DNA of 64,000 nucleotides from Treponema sp. (GCA_031260245.1 JAIRKH010000083.1:1-64000); one strand, 5' to 3'. Positions 17,771 to 26,212 are shown, counted from the first letter of the stretch. The notes: generated by a model not told the origin, from the sequence alone. Made by a program: numbers and translations.

Positions 17771-19510
17771 ATGAAAAAGGTATGTATTGCGCTGTTGGCG
17801 TTGGCGCTTGTCGGCGCGGCGTGGGCAAAGGACAGATTAGCTATTCTGCCCTTTACCGGCGGACAAGGAGAAGACGGCGAGACCATTGCGGAGCTGTTTT
17901 CATTTGAGAAAGAGATAAAAGCGGCTTTTGACCCAGTACCGCGCACTAGTATTAACACCGCGATACGGAACGAGCAGAGATTCCAAACGAGTTCGGGTAT
18001 GACGGACCCCGATACCATAGCCGCGCTCGGTAAACAGCTTGGGGCGCAGTACGTGGTTTCCGGGACGTTCACCGCGCTCGGCGGTCAGAAACTACTCGTC
18101 ATCGCTATTCTCAAGATAGACGAATTGCGACAGGTCGCTGGAGACGTCCAAACCTACAATAATATGAGCGAGATACGGGGCAAGCTGTCTGGTATGGCGA
18201 AAATCATAGTTGCGGCAAGTAAGAGAGACGCTTCGCGTTTGCCGCGACTTGCAACGCCGCCGGTGCGACTGTCGGAAGGCGCGAGCGAGCGGGAGGCGGA
18301 TACACTGGCGCAAATATTGGCGGTGTATCTGATACGAAGCAGGAAGTATGCGGTATACCCGCGCACCATGAGTCTTGAACAGGTACAGAAGGAGTACGGC
18401 AACCAATTCAGCGGCGACGTCGCGGACGAGTATCTACCCATATTAGGTAAAGGAAACAATCCACGACTGGTACTGGCGGTTGCGGGGCGAAAACTGGATG
18501 ATAATAATATGTTCAACGCGGCGATAATAAACCTCGTTACCGGAGTACAAGAAGTGGTCGCGACGGTTGACTATGAGAGCCTTGAAGATGGTATACAAGC
18601 AATGGAAGACCTAGCGCTTAAGCTGACTGGAAAGGAAAAACAGGTACAGGCGCGGATAGCCAAGGAAGAAGCCGCGCGAAAGAAGATGGGACAGGCAGGA
18701 AAGACGGCTGAAACTCGGACAAAATTTAACTACACCATAGGCGATGCGGAGACTTTTACTCGGTCAATCGCCGCTATTAATGCGGACAGCGCAGGCGGCG
18801 TTTATACTCTTACCCTGACTGGAAATTTTGTAATCAATCCTGTCGTCTTTACCAGTAACGCGGTCAAGACCATCGAAATTAGAGGAGACAGTTCTACCCG
18901 TACTCTTTGGAATAACGGCGGCGGCGCGTTGTTTACCACGCCAAGGGGTATAACATTGGCGTTAGGCAATAATATTACCTTGAATGGTAATAATAAAGCG
19001 GCGCCGATCGTGTCTGTAAAGAGTGGAACACTAACCATGAGAGTCGGCTCAGTGGTGCGCGGCGCTCGACAGCGCGGCGTGTCTGTGGAAAATGGCTTGT
19101 TTATGATGGAAGGTGGAACCATAAGTGGGAATAACGGCGGCGTATCTGTCTTTGACGGCGGACGTTTCACCATGTCAGGCGGGACTATAAGCGAGAATAA
19201 GGCAACAAGCGACGAGGGTGGTGGCGTATCAGTGAGAAATGGCAATTTCACTATGACCGGCGGAATCATAAGCGGGAATTCTGCTAATAATTCCTACTAT
19301 GAATACTACGGATATGGGGGTGGCGTATTTATCTCTGACGGAAGCTTTATCAAGAGCGGCGGCGGGACTATCGACGCTACCAACTCGGCGACAAGAGGAA
19401 GAGTGGTATATATAAAGAGCAACAATGGCGATAAACAACGCAACAACGTCGCGGGTCCAAGCGTGAACCTCGACAGCAGGGTAAACGGCGCGACGGGCGG
19501 ATGGGAGTAG
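17771..19510 (+). CDS. Secreted two-domain protein: TolB/CsgG-like N-terminus plus beta-helix C-terminus
   Basis: 579 aa. After a signal peptide (MKKVCIALLALALVGAAWA) comes a domain starting RLAILPFTGGQGEDGETIAE and containing LGAQYVVSGTFT, typical of the TolB/CsgG/LpoB N-terminal fold (residues about 20-150), followed by a related module with its own AEYLPILG-type segment. After a charged linker (AKEEAARKKMGQ, near 300) residues about 315-575 form a right-handed beta-helix built from GGTISGN/FTMSGG rungs. Such rung repeats are common in surface proteins of gut bacteria. Partner and function unknown. SD GGAAGGA. Confidence 0.82.
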   Translation: MKKVCIALLALALVGAAWAKDRLAILPFTGGQGEDGETIAELFSFEKEIKAAFDPVPRTSINTAIRNEQRFQTSSGMTDPDTIAALGKQLGAQYVVSGTFTALGGQKLLVIAILKIDELRQVAGDVQTYNNMSEIRGKLSGMAKIIVAASKRDASRLPRLATPPVRLSEGASEREADTLAQILAVYLIRSRKYAVYPRTMSLEQVQKEYGNQFSGDVADEYLPILGKGNNPRLVLAVAGRKLDDNNMFNAAIINLVTGVQEVVATVDYESLEDGIQAMEDLALKLTGKEKQVQARIAKEEAARKKMGQAGKTAETRTKFNYTIGDAETFTRSIAAINADSAGGVYTLTLTGNFVINPVVFTSNAVKTIEIRGDSSTRTLWNNGGGALFTTPRGITLALGNNITLNGNNKAAPIVSVKSGTLTMRVGSVVRGARQRGVSVENGLFMMEGGTISGNNGGVSVFDGGRFTMSGGTISENKATSDEGGGVSVRNGNFTMTGGIISGNSANNSYYEYYGYGGGVFISDGSFIKSGGGTIDATNSATRGRVVYIKSNNGDKQRNNVAGPSVNLDSRVNGATGGWE

Positions 19511-19947
19511 GGAACGATGAGCAGGTGTCAGACAACGATGGCGTGGTGTCAGACACTACGCGGACTGGTACGGGGCGGGTCTATAGGGCGGACGGAAGCG
19601 CAGGTGTCAGACACCGTTGGATGGAGCGTCGATGGGACGGAGCGATTGCGTCCACGATAACGGCGGAGAATAGGGCGACGTCTGATGATATACTGCGCCG
19701 TCTTGCGGAGAGCGGAGGAGCGGGTCTCCAGCGTAGGGGCGTGGCGCAAAGTAGTTGCGAGCCGACCTCCGTTATGGAAAGCCCTGTCTATTGCGAAGTC
19801 GTTTAACAGATTCCGCCTGTTAAATGAAACCTACACCCGAGCTTTGATTGGCGCATTTGGGGACTTGCATAAATTCTTGCTTTATTGTAAGCTCATAGAA
19901 AATTTGCGCTGGAGGCGGAAGTTCCGTGTCCAGCATCGGAGTGATTA
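19511..19947. other. 437-bp gap with three REP palindromes and no convincing gene
   Basis: REPs are at 19524-19534, 19545-19556 and a full 13-mer at 19603-19615. The short ORFs 19501-19806 and 19685-19948 have no recognisable protein features. A weak promoter (TTGCAT, 17 bp, TAAGCT, 19865-19893) may serve secG. Confidence 0.65.
19524..19615. repeat. Cluster of three REP palindromes
   Basis: GGTGTCAGACA (19524-19534), GGTGTCAGACAC (19545-19556) and GGTGTCAGACACC (19603-19615), all in one orientation by the central base, with no transposase gene within 6 kb. Confidence 0.9.
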
Positions 19948-20313
19948 ATGAGTGTTCTTGGAACGATTTTATTGGTCTTTTTTATTATTACGGCGGTTCT
20001 CTTGGTGTTGTTAGTGTTGGTGCAGGATGAAGAGGGCGACAGTTTAGGCGGTATTTTTGCAGGCGGAAGTGCTTCGGCTTTCGGATCGCGGTCGGGTAAT
20101 ATCCTGACGCGAGTTACTTCCGTATTGGGCGCCTTGTTTCTGGTTTTGAGTCTGGGACTGGCGCTGGTGAACAAGACTTCAAATGGAAGCGGAGTGGAAG
20201 CCGCGGGCAGACAGCTTTCAACGGAGCAAAAGGGAAATTCGTGGGTTGATGAGGAAATCAGTGGAGAAGCCCTTGAATCTTCGCCTCCGTCCGAAGAGCA
20301 GTTGATCGATTGA
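19948..20313 (+). CDS. secG: Preprotein translocase subunit SecG
   Basis: Small inner-membrane subunit of SecYEG. 121 aa, two transmembrane helices (residues about 5-25 and 53-72) around the conserved loop VQDEEGDSLGGIFAGG with a GSRSGNILTRVT segment before helix two. The C-terminal tail after about 80 is polar and not conserved. GGAGTGATTA precedes the ATG. It is followed 13 bp later by ptsN. In related genomes secG usually lies beside tpiA; here it does not. Confidence 0.95.
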   Translation: MSVLGTILLVFFIITAVLLVLLVLVQDEEGDSLGGIFAGGSASAFGSRSGNILTRVTSVLGALFLVLSLGLALVNKTSNGSGVEAAGRQLSTEQKGNSWVDEEISGEALESSPPSEEQLID

Positions 20314-20326
20314 ACGGAGGGCTGAA

Positions 20327-20797
20327 ATGTTGCTGAATGAAATGTTCCCTCCAGACCTCATCAAGGTTGGTTTAGATGCGGACGATAAAGATGAGGCTTT
20401 CGAGGAATTGGTCGATGTCTTCTGTAGTCGTCGAAACTTCAACGGGCGGAGTGAAATACTCGAAAGCCTACGTAAACGCGAGAAGCTTATGTCGACCGGC
20501 ATACAGAAAGGTATCGCCATTCCACATGGGAAAATAGACAGTCTTGACGACCTTTACGGAGTAATGGGGATCTCACGCAAGGGCGTCGACTACGAAGCGT
20601 TGGACGGCGGGCCGGTCCACCTCCTCTTCATGATACTGGTGCCGAAGAACTCGGAAAAACACCTGCGCGTCCTGCAACGGCTGGCTGAATTACTATCGAA
20701 TCCCCAGTTCTACAAAGATTTGACTGCGCAAAAAGACGCGGCCGTCGTAAGTGCGACGCTGAAGCGCTACGAGGACGACCTTATAGCGAAAGGATAA
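20327..20797 (+). CDS. ptsN: PTS IIA domain protein (PtsN/IIA-Ntr type)
   Basis: 156 aa, single IIA domain of the fructose/mannitol-nitrogen family. The phosphorylatable histidine is in IAIPHGKID at about residue 66; the LMSTGIQKGIAIPH and VHLLFMILVPKNSEKHL segments are diagnostic. With no membrane EIIBC nearby it is more likely a regulatory PTS output than a sugar transporter part. It lies between secG and the V-ATPase genes; the downstream gap is 89 bp. Confidence 0.88.
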   Translation: MLLNEMFPPDLIKVGLDADDKDEAFEELVDVFCSRRNFNGRSEILESLRKREKLMSTGIQKGIAIPHGKIDSLDDLYGVMGISRKGVDYEALDGGPVHLLFMILVPKNSEKHLRVLQRLAELLSNPQFYKDLTAQKDAAVVSATLKRYEDDLIAKG

Positions 20798-20886
20798 GGA
20801 AGCGGAGTTTCGTTACTGATAGCGCTTGAAACGACAGCTAACAAAAACTACTCGCTATTCCGACCCTTAAAGTAAGAAGGAATATA

Positions 20887-21186
20887 GTGGAAGACAAAGA
20901 CGTTCTCCATCACCTGTTGGAAATTGAGGCTGAAGCCGCGTCTTTGGTAAACGACGCGGCAGTAGAAGCAGATAGACGCATAGCTTCGGACGAAAAACAG
21001 AATCGTCTGCGTTACGAAGAGCAATTCGCAAAGGCGTCAGCGGAGTGCGAAGCGAAGTATAACGATGATATGTCCGCTGTGAAAGTTTCCTACCAACAGG
21101 AGCTTGACGTCTTCCGCCGTGGTTTGGACTACATAAAGGAAGATAAGGACGGTTTTAACCGCCTGATGGAAAGTTTTCTCTTTTAA
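20887..21186 (+). CDS. V-type ATPase-associated coiled-coil subunit (G/H or E-like stalk)
   Basis: 99 aa from a GTG start with AAGAAGGA upstream. Nearly all helix, with a heptad pattern and an alanine/glutamate-rich N-terminus (EIEAEAASLVNDAAVEADR) like the peripheral-stalk subunits of V/A-type ATPases. It is the first gene of the V-ATPase run. Assignment to subunit H/G rather than a short E is by size and position only. Its stop is followed at once by GGAGG and a structured spacer. Confidence 0.65.
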   Translation: MEDKDVLHHLLEIEAEAASLVNDAAVEADRRIASDEKQNRLRYEEQFAKASAECEAKYNDDMSAVKVSYQQELDVFRRGLDYIKEDKDGFNRLMESFLF

Positions 21187-21274
21187 GGAGGATGGGAATA
21201 GTTGGAGCAGGGTCGCTGTTGAGAACTTAGCGATAACTTTTAATTAGCGACCCAATTCTTAACTTCCGAAAAAC
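21187..21274 (+). other. Structured intercistronic RNA, predicted pseudoknot A
   Basis: Stem 1: GGGTCGCT (21210-21217) with AGCGACCC (21246-21253), 8 bp. Stem 2: GTTGAGAA (21218-21225) with TTCTTAAC (21256-21263), 8 bp with one G-U. The arms alternate 1-2-1'-2', so both cannot form except as a pseudoknot. A strong AAGGAGG sits directly on the upstream stop, ~85 nt before the start of the next gene, which has no ribosome site of its own. The same plan recurs at 24607-24684. Confidence 0.55.
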
Positions 21275-22273
21275 ATGGTCATATCCGGAGAAAGAGCCTA
21301 CATTTACGCCAAGATTTGCGGGATTATCGGAAAATCCTTTGTGGGTAAGCGGGTTTCAGCGCTCGGCGGCATAAGTCGGCTTGCGGAGCTGGACCGGATT
21401 GTTTTTCCCAACGCGAACAGAGATTTGCCGGAACGCGAGTTGCTTCCTGATTTAGAGAGGCGCATCGCTGAAAAAACAGTGCGAGAAATCATCGGTATCA
21501 TTGAGTGTTTTAAAGAACCGCCAGAATTCCTTGCTCTACTTGTACGCGCTTATGAATACGCGGACATGAAAGTCGTCCTATCGGCGATGGCGGATAGGGA
21601 AACAAAGCCTCCGTCATGGACTGACATCGGCGAGTTCCGCACCGTCAGCTTTGAAGCTTATCCCAATACCGAAAAAATGTTAAAAGGAACGGAATTCGAA
21701 TTTTTGTTAAAGGAAGACATGACGGATATCATTTCTTTACAAACGAAGCTCGACCGTCGTTATTACGGCGCCGTATGGAACGCCTTGTCAAAATTGCCGA
21801 AAAGCGATAGAAAAGGCGTCGAAAAGATCATCGGAGACGAAATAAGTCTCCGCAATGCGGCGTGGGTATTGCGATTGAGAACCTATTATAACATGAAGCC
21901 TGAAAATATCAAAGACATGCTCATTTTTATAGAAGGGAAGAAGACTTTCACCGACGACGCTCTTGAATCGTTGAATTTCGCCTTAGATACACGGTCAGAA
22001 TGGACTAAGTGGAAATGGGCATCCTTTGTCAACGAGGAAAAAACAGGCAATTATTGGAAGATAGATCCCCGTTATTTCCAGAATCAAGCATCCGCTTTTC
22101 TCTATAAAAGCGCCTACCACAGCCTCAGGGCGAGACCATTCACTCTTGATTCGGTTTTTTGTTTCATACGACTCAAACAATCCGAAGAGGACATACTCAC
22201 CAGCATAGCGGAAGGTTTCGGTTTCAATATGACTGTCCGTGAATCCTTAAATTTATTGGGGGAGGCAATATGA
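21275..22273 (+). CDS. ntpC: V-type ATPase subunit C (V0D/AC39 family)
   Basis: 332 aa central-stalk connector between the rotor ring and V1. All-helical; internal threefold repeats with hallmarks such as the AYIYAKICGIIGKSF start, ADMKVVLSAM near residue 105 and LRLRTYYNMK near 205. No membrane segments. The ATG is not preceded by a Shine-Dalgarno (sequence there is ttccgaaaaac). Its stop overlaps the start of the I gene by 4 bp. Confidence 0.88.
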   Translation: MVISGERAYIYAKICGIIGKSFVGKRVSALGGISRLAELDRIVFPNANRDLPERELLPDLERRIAEKTVREIIGIIECFKEPPEFLALLVRAYEYADMKVVLSAMADRETKPPSWTDIGEFRTVSFEAYPNTEKMLKGTEFEFLLKEDMTDIISLQTKLDRRYYGAVWNALSKLPKSDRKGVEKIIGDEISLRNAAWVLRLRTYYNMKPENIKDMLIFIEGKKTFTDDALESLNFALDTRSEWTKWKWASFVNEEKTGNYWKIDPRYFQNQASAFLYKSAYHSLRARPFTLDSVFCFIRLKQSEEDILTSIAEGFGFNMTVRESLNLLGEAI

Positions 22274-24291
22274 TTAGACCTCGGAAGATGAAACGTATCG
22301 AGCTTACGGTTCTTGAAAAAGATACGGATACGGTTATCGAATTCTTGGGCAGACACGGACTTATACAATTTTCCTCTGCTGAAGAAACGCCTCCGCCAGA
22401 GAATCGGTCTGAAACCAAATTCAGGTTCATAGAGGAGAAACTGGAACGCCTCAATGCTTCAGCTTTATATTTGGAACTCGAACTGCCGACCTATCCTTAC
22501 GAGACTACGCGCCTTCCCACGCCGGAAGACGAACAAGACGCGGACGATATTTGCGCGCGCGTCGCCCGTTTGAAGGAGCGAGAACATGAGAAAATCGGCG
22601 AAAAACAAAAAATGGAAGACGCGTTGAGCGAATCCAAAGCTTTTGCCAATCTCAATGCGCCTTTCTCCGAGTTGGACCAACTCTCCTACCTCACACTGCG
22701 GGTCGGGCGGCTTGACCCCCAATATGTTGACGCGGTGCGGAGAAACCTCATGGACAGGGCGGCGATCATACCTTTGGATGACGGACGGGTACTTGCCGCA
22801 GCTTCCCGCAAGGGACGTTTCGCTCTTGATTCCGAACTGAAGAAACAGGGTTTTTCGTCCATTACCATCCCGAAAGATTACAAGGGCATACCGGCGGACC
22901 TGCTCGCCGGACTTGAAGAGCGCCAAAAAAGCGTTAAATCCGAATTGCAAGAAATCGACATGGAAAAAAAGCGCCTACAGACCGTATACGGATTTCGATT
23001 GCTTTCCCTGGCCGCTTCTTATATGATGTATGATGTCACCAGAAAAATCAAAGCGAAACTGGTTTCCACGAAAAGCGTCTATTTCCTTTCTGGTTGGGCG
23101 CCTGCCGACAGCGCGGACAATCTGACAGCGGAACTTCTCCGTATTACAAACGGGCGAATCGGCGTACGCGCCCTTGACCCCAACGAGGTCGAATCCGTGA
23201 GAAACGGCGCGGAGAAAGTGCCAACGGCGTTGAGTCATGGAAAATTCGCCTCCAGTTTCGAGCCTTTGGTCTTCTCCTACGGCGCGCCCCTCTACGGTTC
23301 CATTGACCCGACTTTCTTTGTCGCCGTATTTTTTACGTTGCTTTTCGGCGTCATGTTCGGAGACGTGGGGCAGGGCGGCGTTTTGTTGCTTTTAGGGCTT
23401 CTCATTAAATGGAGAAAAATTAAGTTTCTTGACGGATTCAAGAATTTCGGCGGTCCCCTGGTTTATGTTGGACTCTTTTCTATGTTTATGGGATTTCTCT
23501 ACGGCGGGGTGTTTTCCAACGAGACGCTTCTGGAAGCGCCGACGCGGGCATTGACAGGTTTCCTAGCGGACACGGGCTTCGGACGTTTGCTTAATATTCA
23601 CGAAACAAGCAAGATTCTCCATCTCATGCCGGAAAAAGGCAGTATAGACAAGCTGTTTTATTTTTTCGGTTTTACGTTGTTTCTAGGGGTGATTCTGAAC
23701 TCAGCAGGGCTTGTTTTCAATATCGCTAATCAATTTTTCGCTAAGAATTACGAAAAAGCCCTGTTTTCAAAGACTGGATTAGCGGGCGCTTTATTTTTTT
23801 GGTGGGTCATTGGCATAGCAGTACGGATGCTTGCCCGCGGACGGCTCCATTGGTTCGATATTCCCTGCATTGTCGCGCCGTTGTTGTGCGTATTTTTCGG
23901 CCCCCTGATATGGCGGATCATTTCGGGTGAGAATCCCAAGGAGAAAGACGGACTTCTAGTGTTCATCATAGAAGGAGTCGTGGAGATTTTGGAGGCGCTT
24001 TCGAGTTATATTTCCAACAGTGTGAGTTTTCTCCGCGTGGGCGCTTTTGCTTTGTCGCATGCGGTTCTGTCGTTTATCACATTTACGATGGCGGAACTTG
24101 TAGGACGCGATTCTTTGTTTGGCTCTTTGTTTTCAGTAGCTATTGTCATTTTCGGTAACTTAATTATCATTGTACTTGAAGGCATGATAGTGGCGATTCA
24201 GGTTACGCGGTTGCAGTATTACGAATTCTTTAGCAAATTCTGGACCGAGTCTGGTGTGAGATTTACGCCGTTCAGGTTTCGGAAAGAATAA
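22270..24291 (+). CDS. ntpI: V-type ATPase subunit I (stator/proton channel)
   Basis: 673 aa. Residues about 1-330 are the cytoplasmic stator-binding half with coiled coils; about 340-660 is the membrane half with seven or eight hydrophobic helices. PTFFVAVFFTLLFGVMFGDVGQGG is the conserved entry helix, and SVSFLRVGAFALSHAVL contains the essential channel arginine. Typical length for bacterial V-type I subunits. Overlaps the C gene (ATGA) and is followed 21 bp later by the K gene. Confidence 0.95.
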   Translation: MIRPRKMKRIELTVLEKDTDTVIEFLGRHGLIQFSSAEETPPPENRSETKFRFIEEKLERLNASALYLELELPTYPYETTRLPTPEDEQDADDICARVARLKEREHEKIGEKQKMEDALSESKAFANLNAPFSELDQLSYLTLRVGRLDPQYVDAVRRNLMDRAAIIPLDDGRVLAAASRKGRFALDSELKKQGFSSITIPKDYKGIPADLLAGLEERQKSVKSELQEIDMEKKRLQTVYGFRLLSLAASYMMYDVTRKIKAKLVSTKSVYFLSGWAPADSADNLTAELLRITNGRIGVRALDPNEVESVRNGAEKVPTALSHGKFASSFEPLVFSYGAPLYGSIDPTFFVAVFFTLLFGVMFGDVGQGGVLLLLGLLIKWRKIKFLDGFKNFGGPLVYVGLFSMFMGFLYGGVFSNETLLEAPTRALTGFLADTGFGRLLNIHETSKILHLMPEKGSIDKLFYFFGFTLFLGVILNSAGLVFNIANQFFAKNYEKALFSKTGLAGALFFWWVIGIAVRMLARGRLHWFDIPCIVAPLLCVFFGPLIWRIISGENPKEKDGLLVFIIEGVVEILEALSSYISNSVSFLRVGAFALSHAVLSFITFTMAELVGRDSLFGSLFSVAIVIFGNLIIIVLEGMIVAIQVTRLQYYEFFSKFWTESGVRFTPFRFRKE

Positions 24292-24312
24292 AAATTATTA
24301 GAGGAGGATTTT

Positions 24313-24606
24313 ATGAAGAAAAAGATTGTTTTTATTGCATTTTTCCTATTTGCAACAGGCTTTATGTTTGCCCAAGAGGGGGAAAAGGCGGGAAGCGGTT
24401 CCGCTGTCAAGTACATAGCGGCCGCTCTCGCTGTGGGCGTTGCCTGCATAGGCGGCGGTTTGGCTGTAGGCCAAATCGGCGCCGCAGCTATGGGCGCAAT
24501 GAGCGAAAACGCCGAGCTTTCAGGCAAAGCTATGCCTTTTGTCGGGCTTGCCGAAGGCATCTGCCTCTGGGGCTTCCTTGTCGGATTGCTCATCCTGATT
24601 CTGTAA
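24313..24606 (+). CDS. ntpK: V-type ATPase subunit K (rotor ring proteolipid)
   Basis: 97 aa. Residues 1-21 (MKKKIVFIAFFLFATGFMFAQ) look like a cleavable signal peptide, leaving a two-helix proteolipid: a glycine-rich helix GVACIGGGLAVGQIGAAAMGAM and a second helix with the ion-binding glutamate in LAEGICLWG (about residue 82). One hairpin per subunit, unlike the four-helix NtpK of Enterococcus. AGAGGAGG ribosome site. Confidence 0.92.
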   Translation: MKKKIVFIAFFLFATGFMFAQEGEKAGSGSAVKYIAAALAVGVACIGGGLAVGQIGAAAMGAMSENAELSGKAMPFVGLAEGICLWGFLVGLLILIL

Positions 24607-24684
24607 GGAGGACTTGGGTTTATTGGGGCTTGGGAGCCTTTGTTGAGAAGGATTTACTCCCAAATCCTTTACTCTCAATAAATA
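24607..24684 (+). other. Structured intercistronic RNA, predicted pseudoknot B
   Basis: Stem 1: TTGGGAG (24630-24636) with CTCCCAA (24657-24663). Stem 2: TTGAGA-AGGATTT (24643-24655) with AAATCCT (24662-24668) and TCTCAA (24673-24678), a 13-bp stem with a 4-nt bulge. The CTCCC of stem 1 lies in the loop of stem 2, giving a pseudoknot. As in spacer A, GGAGG follows the upstream stop at once, TGTTGAGAA is shared, and the GTG of the next gene lacks a local ribosome site. Confidence 0.55.
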
Positions 24685-25023
24685 GTGGACTACTTTTTTA
24701 TCGGGGACTCCGAGTTAGTAACGGCGTTCCGTTTTGTAGGCATCGACGGCTTATCTGTGGATAACGCAGATTTGGCGCGTCAATCTTTTCGCCGAATCAC
24801 CGAAGGCTTTGACGAAGTCAGTAATACGTCCATTCCCGCTGAAGGTAGCCGCATCCTCATTATGACGCAGGAAATCGCCGACTGGCTGGGGGACCTGTTG
24901 TTGCAGTGGCAGTTGTCCGGACAGTATCCTCTTGTAGTGGAAATCCCCGGTATGATGGGTAAAATTCCAGACAGAAAAACGCTCGTGGACTCCATCAGGG
25001 AAGCCATCGGCGTCCATGTATAA
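24685..25023 (+). CDS. ntpF: V-type ATPase subunit F
   Basis: 112 aa from GTG. A small alpha/beta protein of the V1 rotor. It opens DYFFIGDSELVTAFRFVGIDG, the family's first strand and helix, has ILIMTQEIADWL in the middle, and closes PLVVEIPGMMG before the C-terminal helix that contacts the A3B3 ring. It is the last V-ATPase gene here; A, B, D and E do not follow, and a deacetylase gene comes in from the other strand 68 bp on. Confidence 0.88.
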   Translation: MDYFFIGDSELVTAFRFVGIDGLSVDNADLARQSFRRITEGFDEVSNTSIPAEGSRILIMTQEIADWLGDLLLQWQLSGQYPLVVEIPGMMGKIPDRKTLVDSIREAIGVHV

Positions 25024-25091
25024 ATCCTCAAATTACAGCTTTTACGGAAGTTTTCGGCTGGATTTCACCCCTGCCTGCCGCGTATACAGGG

Positions 25092-25928
25092 TCAGAAGGA
25101 ATCATAGCGGACGCCCGGTTCCAGAGTTTTGCCTTTGAGCGCCGCAAGTTGACCTACTGTTAAAAGCCAATACCCGTTTGAACGGAGCGCGTCTATTATG
25201 TCGGCAAGTACAGGCAGGGAGCGATTACCAGAGGTATTCGGTTCATGCAGGTTGATGACGCCCCCATCAGACGCGCCGTTAATGACGCTGACCATGCATT
25301 GATCAGCGGTACGGGACGCGTCCCAGTCGTTGCTCCACACATTAGCCCCGATGAGAGGCATACCTAGCGTTTTGCAAACGTCCACGAGGTTCGCTCCATA
25401 GTCGACGTTGGGAGCGCGGAATAAGAATGGAGCCTTACCGGCGATATTCTTTATTGCTGTAGACGCGGCATCCAGCTTTGTCCGAATCGTCCGCGCGTCT
25501 ATACCTTCCGAAGAGCCGCCTGCCCGCGCGCCGAGTCCCGCTCCATCGTCGGAATGATTTCCGACTTCGTGTCCCGCGTCAAGAATCGCTCGAACCGCGT
25601 CAGGATAGGCGCGGACATTCTGCCCTATCAGAAAAAAGGTCGCCTCTACCCGCTTTTCCGCCAAAATGTCAAGCACGTCTTGAGTTCGCGTCCCTTTTGC
25701 ACGCTCATTACCCGCAGGACCATCGTCAAAACTTATGGCGATATACTTCGTAGGCTTCTCGATGTATCCAAGCGTTTCCCAGTTCTCATCAATTTCTCTC
25801 AAAATATCGTCAGGGTTATAAGAATAGAAAAGCAAATCCGCGTCAACGCGGGCGTCTATCCTTGGGATGGAACCACAGCCGCTCAACGCAAGAGGCACAA
25901 GCATTACCTCCAATAACATCTTCTTCAT
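25092..25928 (-). CDS. Polysaccharide deacetylase-family lipoprotein
   Basis: 278 aa with a lipobox (PLALSGCG), so probably lipid-anchored in the cell envelope. NodB-type catalytic motifs: ISFDDGPAG (motif 1 with the DD pair), GHEVGNHSDD (motif 2, metal ligands H-x3-H replaced by H-x3-HS), RAPNVDYG (motif 3), WSNDWD (motif 4) and VINLHEPN (motif 5 with the final histidine). It removes N- or O-acetyl groups from peptidoglycan or other glycans; substrate not readable. SD GGAGG. Confidence 0.9.
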   Translation of the reverse strand: MKKMLLEVMLVPLALSGCGSIPRIDARVDADLLFYSYNPDDILREIDENWETLGYIEKPTKYIAISFDDGPAGNERAKGTRTQDVLDILAEKRVEATFFLIGQNVRAYPDAVRAILDAGHEVGNHSDDGAGLGARAGGSSEGIDARTIRTKLDAASTAIKNIAGKAPFLFRAPNVDYGANLVDVCKTLGMPLIGANVWSNDWDASRTADQCMVSVINGASDGGVINLHEPNTSGNRSLPVLADIIDALRSNGYWLLTVGQLAALKGKTLEPGVRYDSF

Positions 25929-25991
25929 GTTTCCTCCAGAGCCGCAGGCGCGAAGGATATTTTAGCCCCTACCGCCGCCCCACGTCGCAGT

Positions 25992-26073
25992 TGCGAAAGA
26001 GGGGACTTGAACCCCTACGCCTTGCGGCGCTAGAACCTAAATCTAGCGTGTCTGCCAATTTCACCACTTTCGC
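25992..26073 (-). tRNA. tRNA-Leu (UAG anticodon)
   Basis: On the minus strand a class II tRNA: acceptor GCGAAAG/CTTTCGC, long variable arm CGCCGCAAGGCG, anticodon arm CTAGA-TTTAGGT-TCTAG with anticodon TAG, and T arm GGGGT-TCAAGTC-CCC. The discriminator is A; CCA is not encoded. 82 nt. Confidence 0.96.
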
Positions 26074-26082
26074 ATATCTTAT

Positions 26083-26111
26083 AGCATAACAAGCCGCCTG
26101 TTTTTTGTCAA
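26083..26111 (-). promoter_or_regulatory. Promoter for tRNA-Leu
   Basis: On the minus strand TTGACA (26111-26106), 17 bp, TATGCT (26088-26083), about 10 nt before the tRNA. Confidence 0.8.
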
Positions 26112-26212
26112 GCCTTGCGTTTTAAGCTTTTTGACAAATTCCTCTGCTTATTCTAAATATTCCTGAAAAATTCAGGGACGCATGGCGTTTCGCGCGCTTA
26201 TATCCGACGACT

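Noticed and set aside
16998-18072. 317-aa and 129-aa minus-strand ORFs opposite the secreted-protein operon
   Set aside because: They span two plus-strand genes that have signal peptides, ribosome sites and domains.
20798-20886. A third V-ATPase-type pseudoknot before the coiled-coil subunit
   Set aside because: One stem (GATAGCG with CGCTATT) can form, but no interleaved second stem, and the gene has its own ribosome site.
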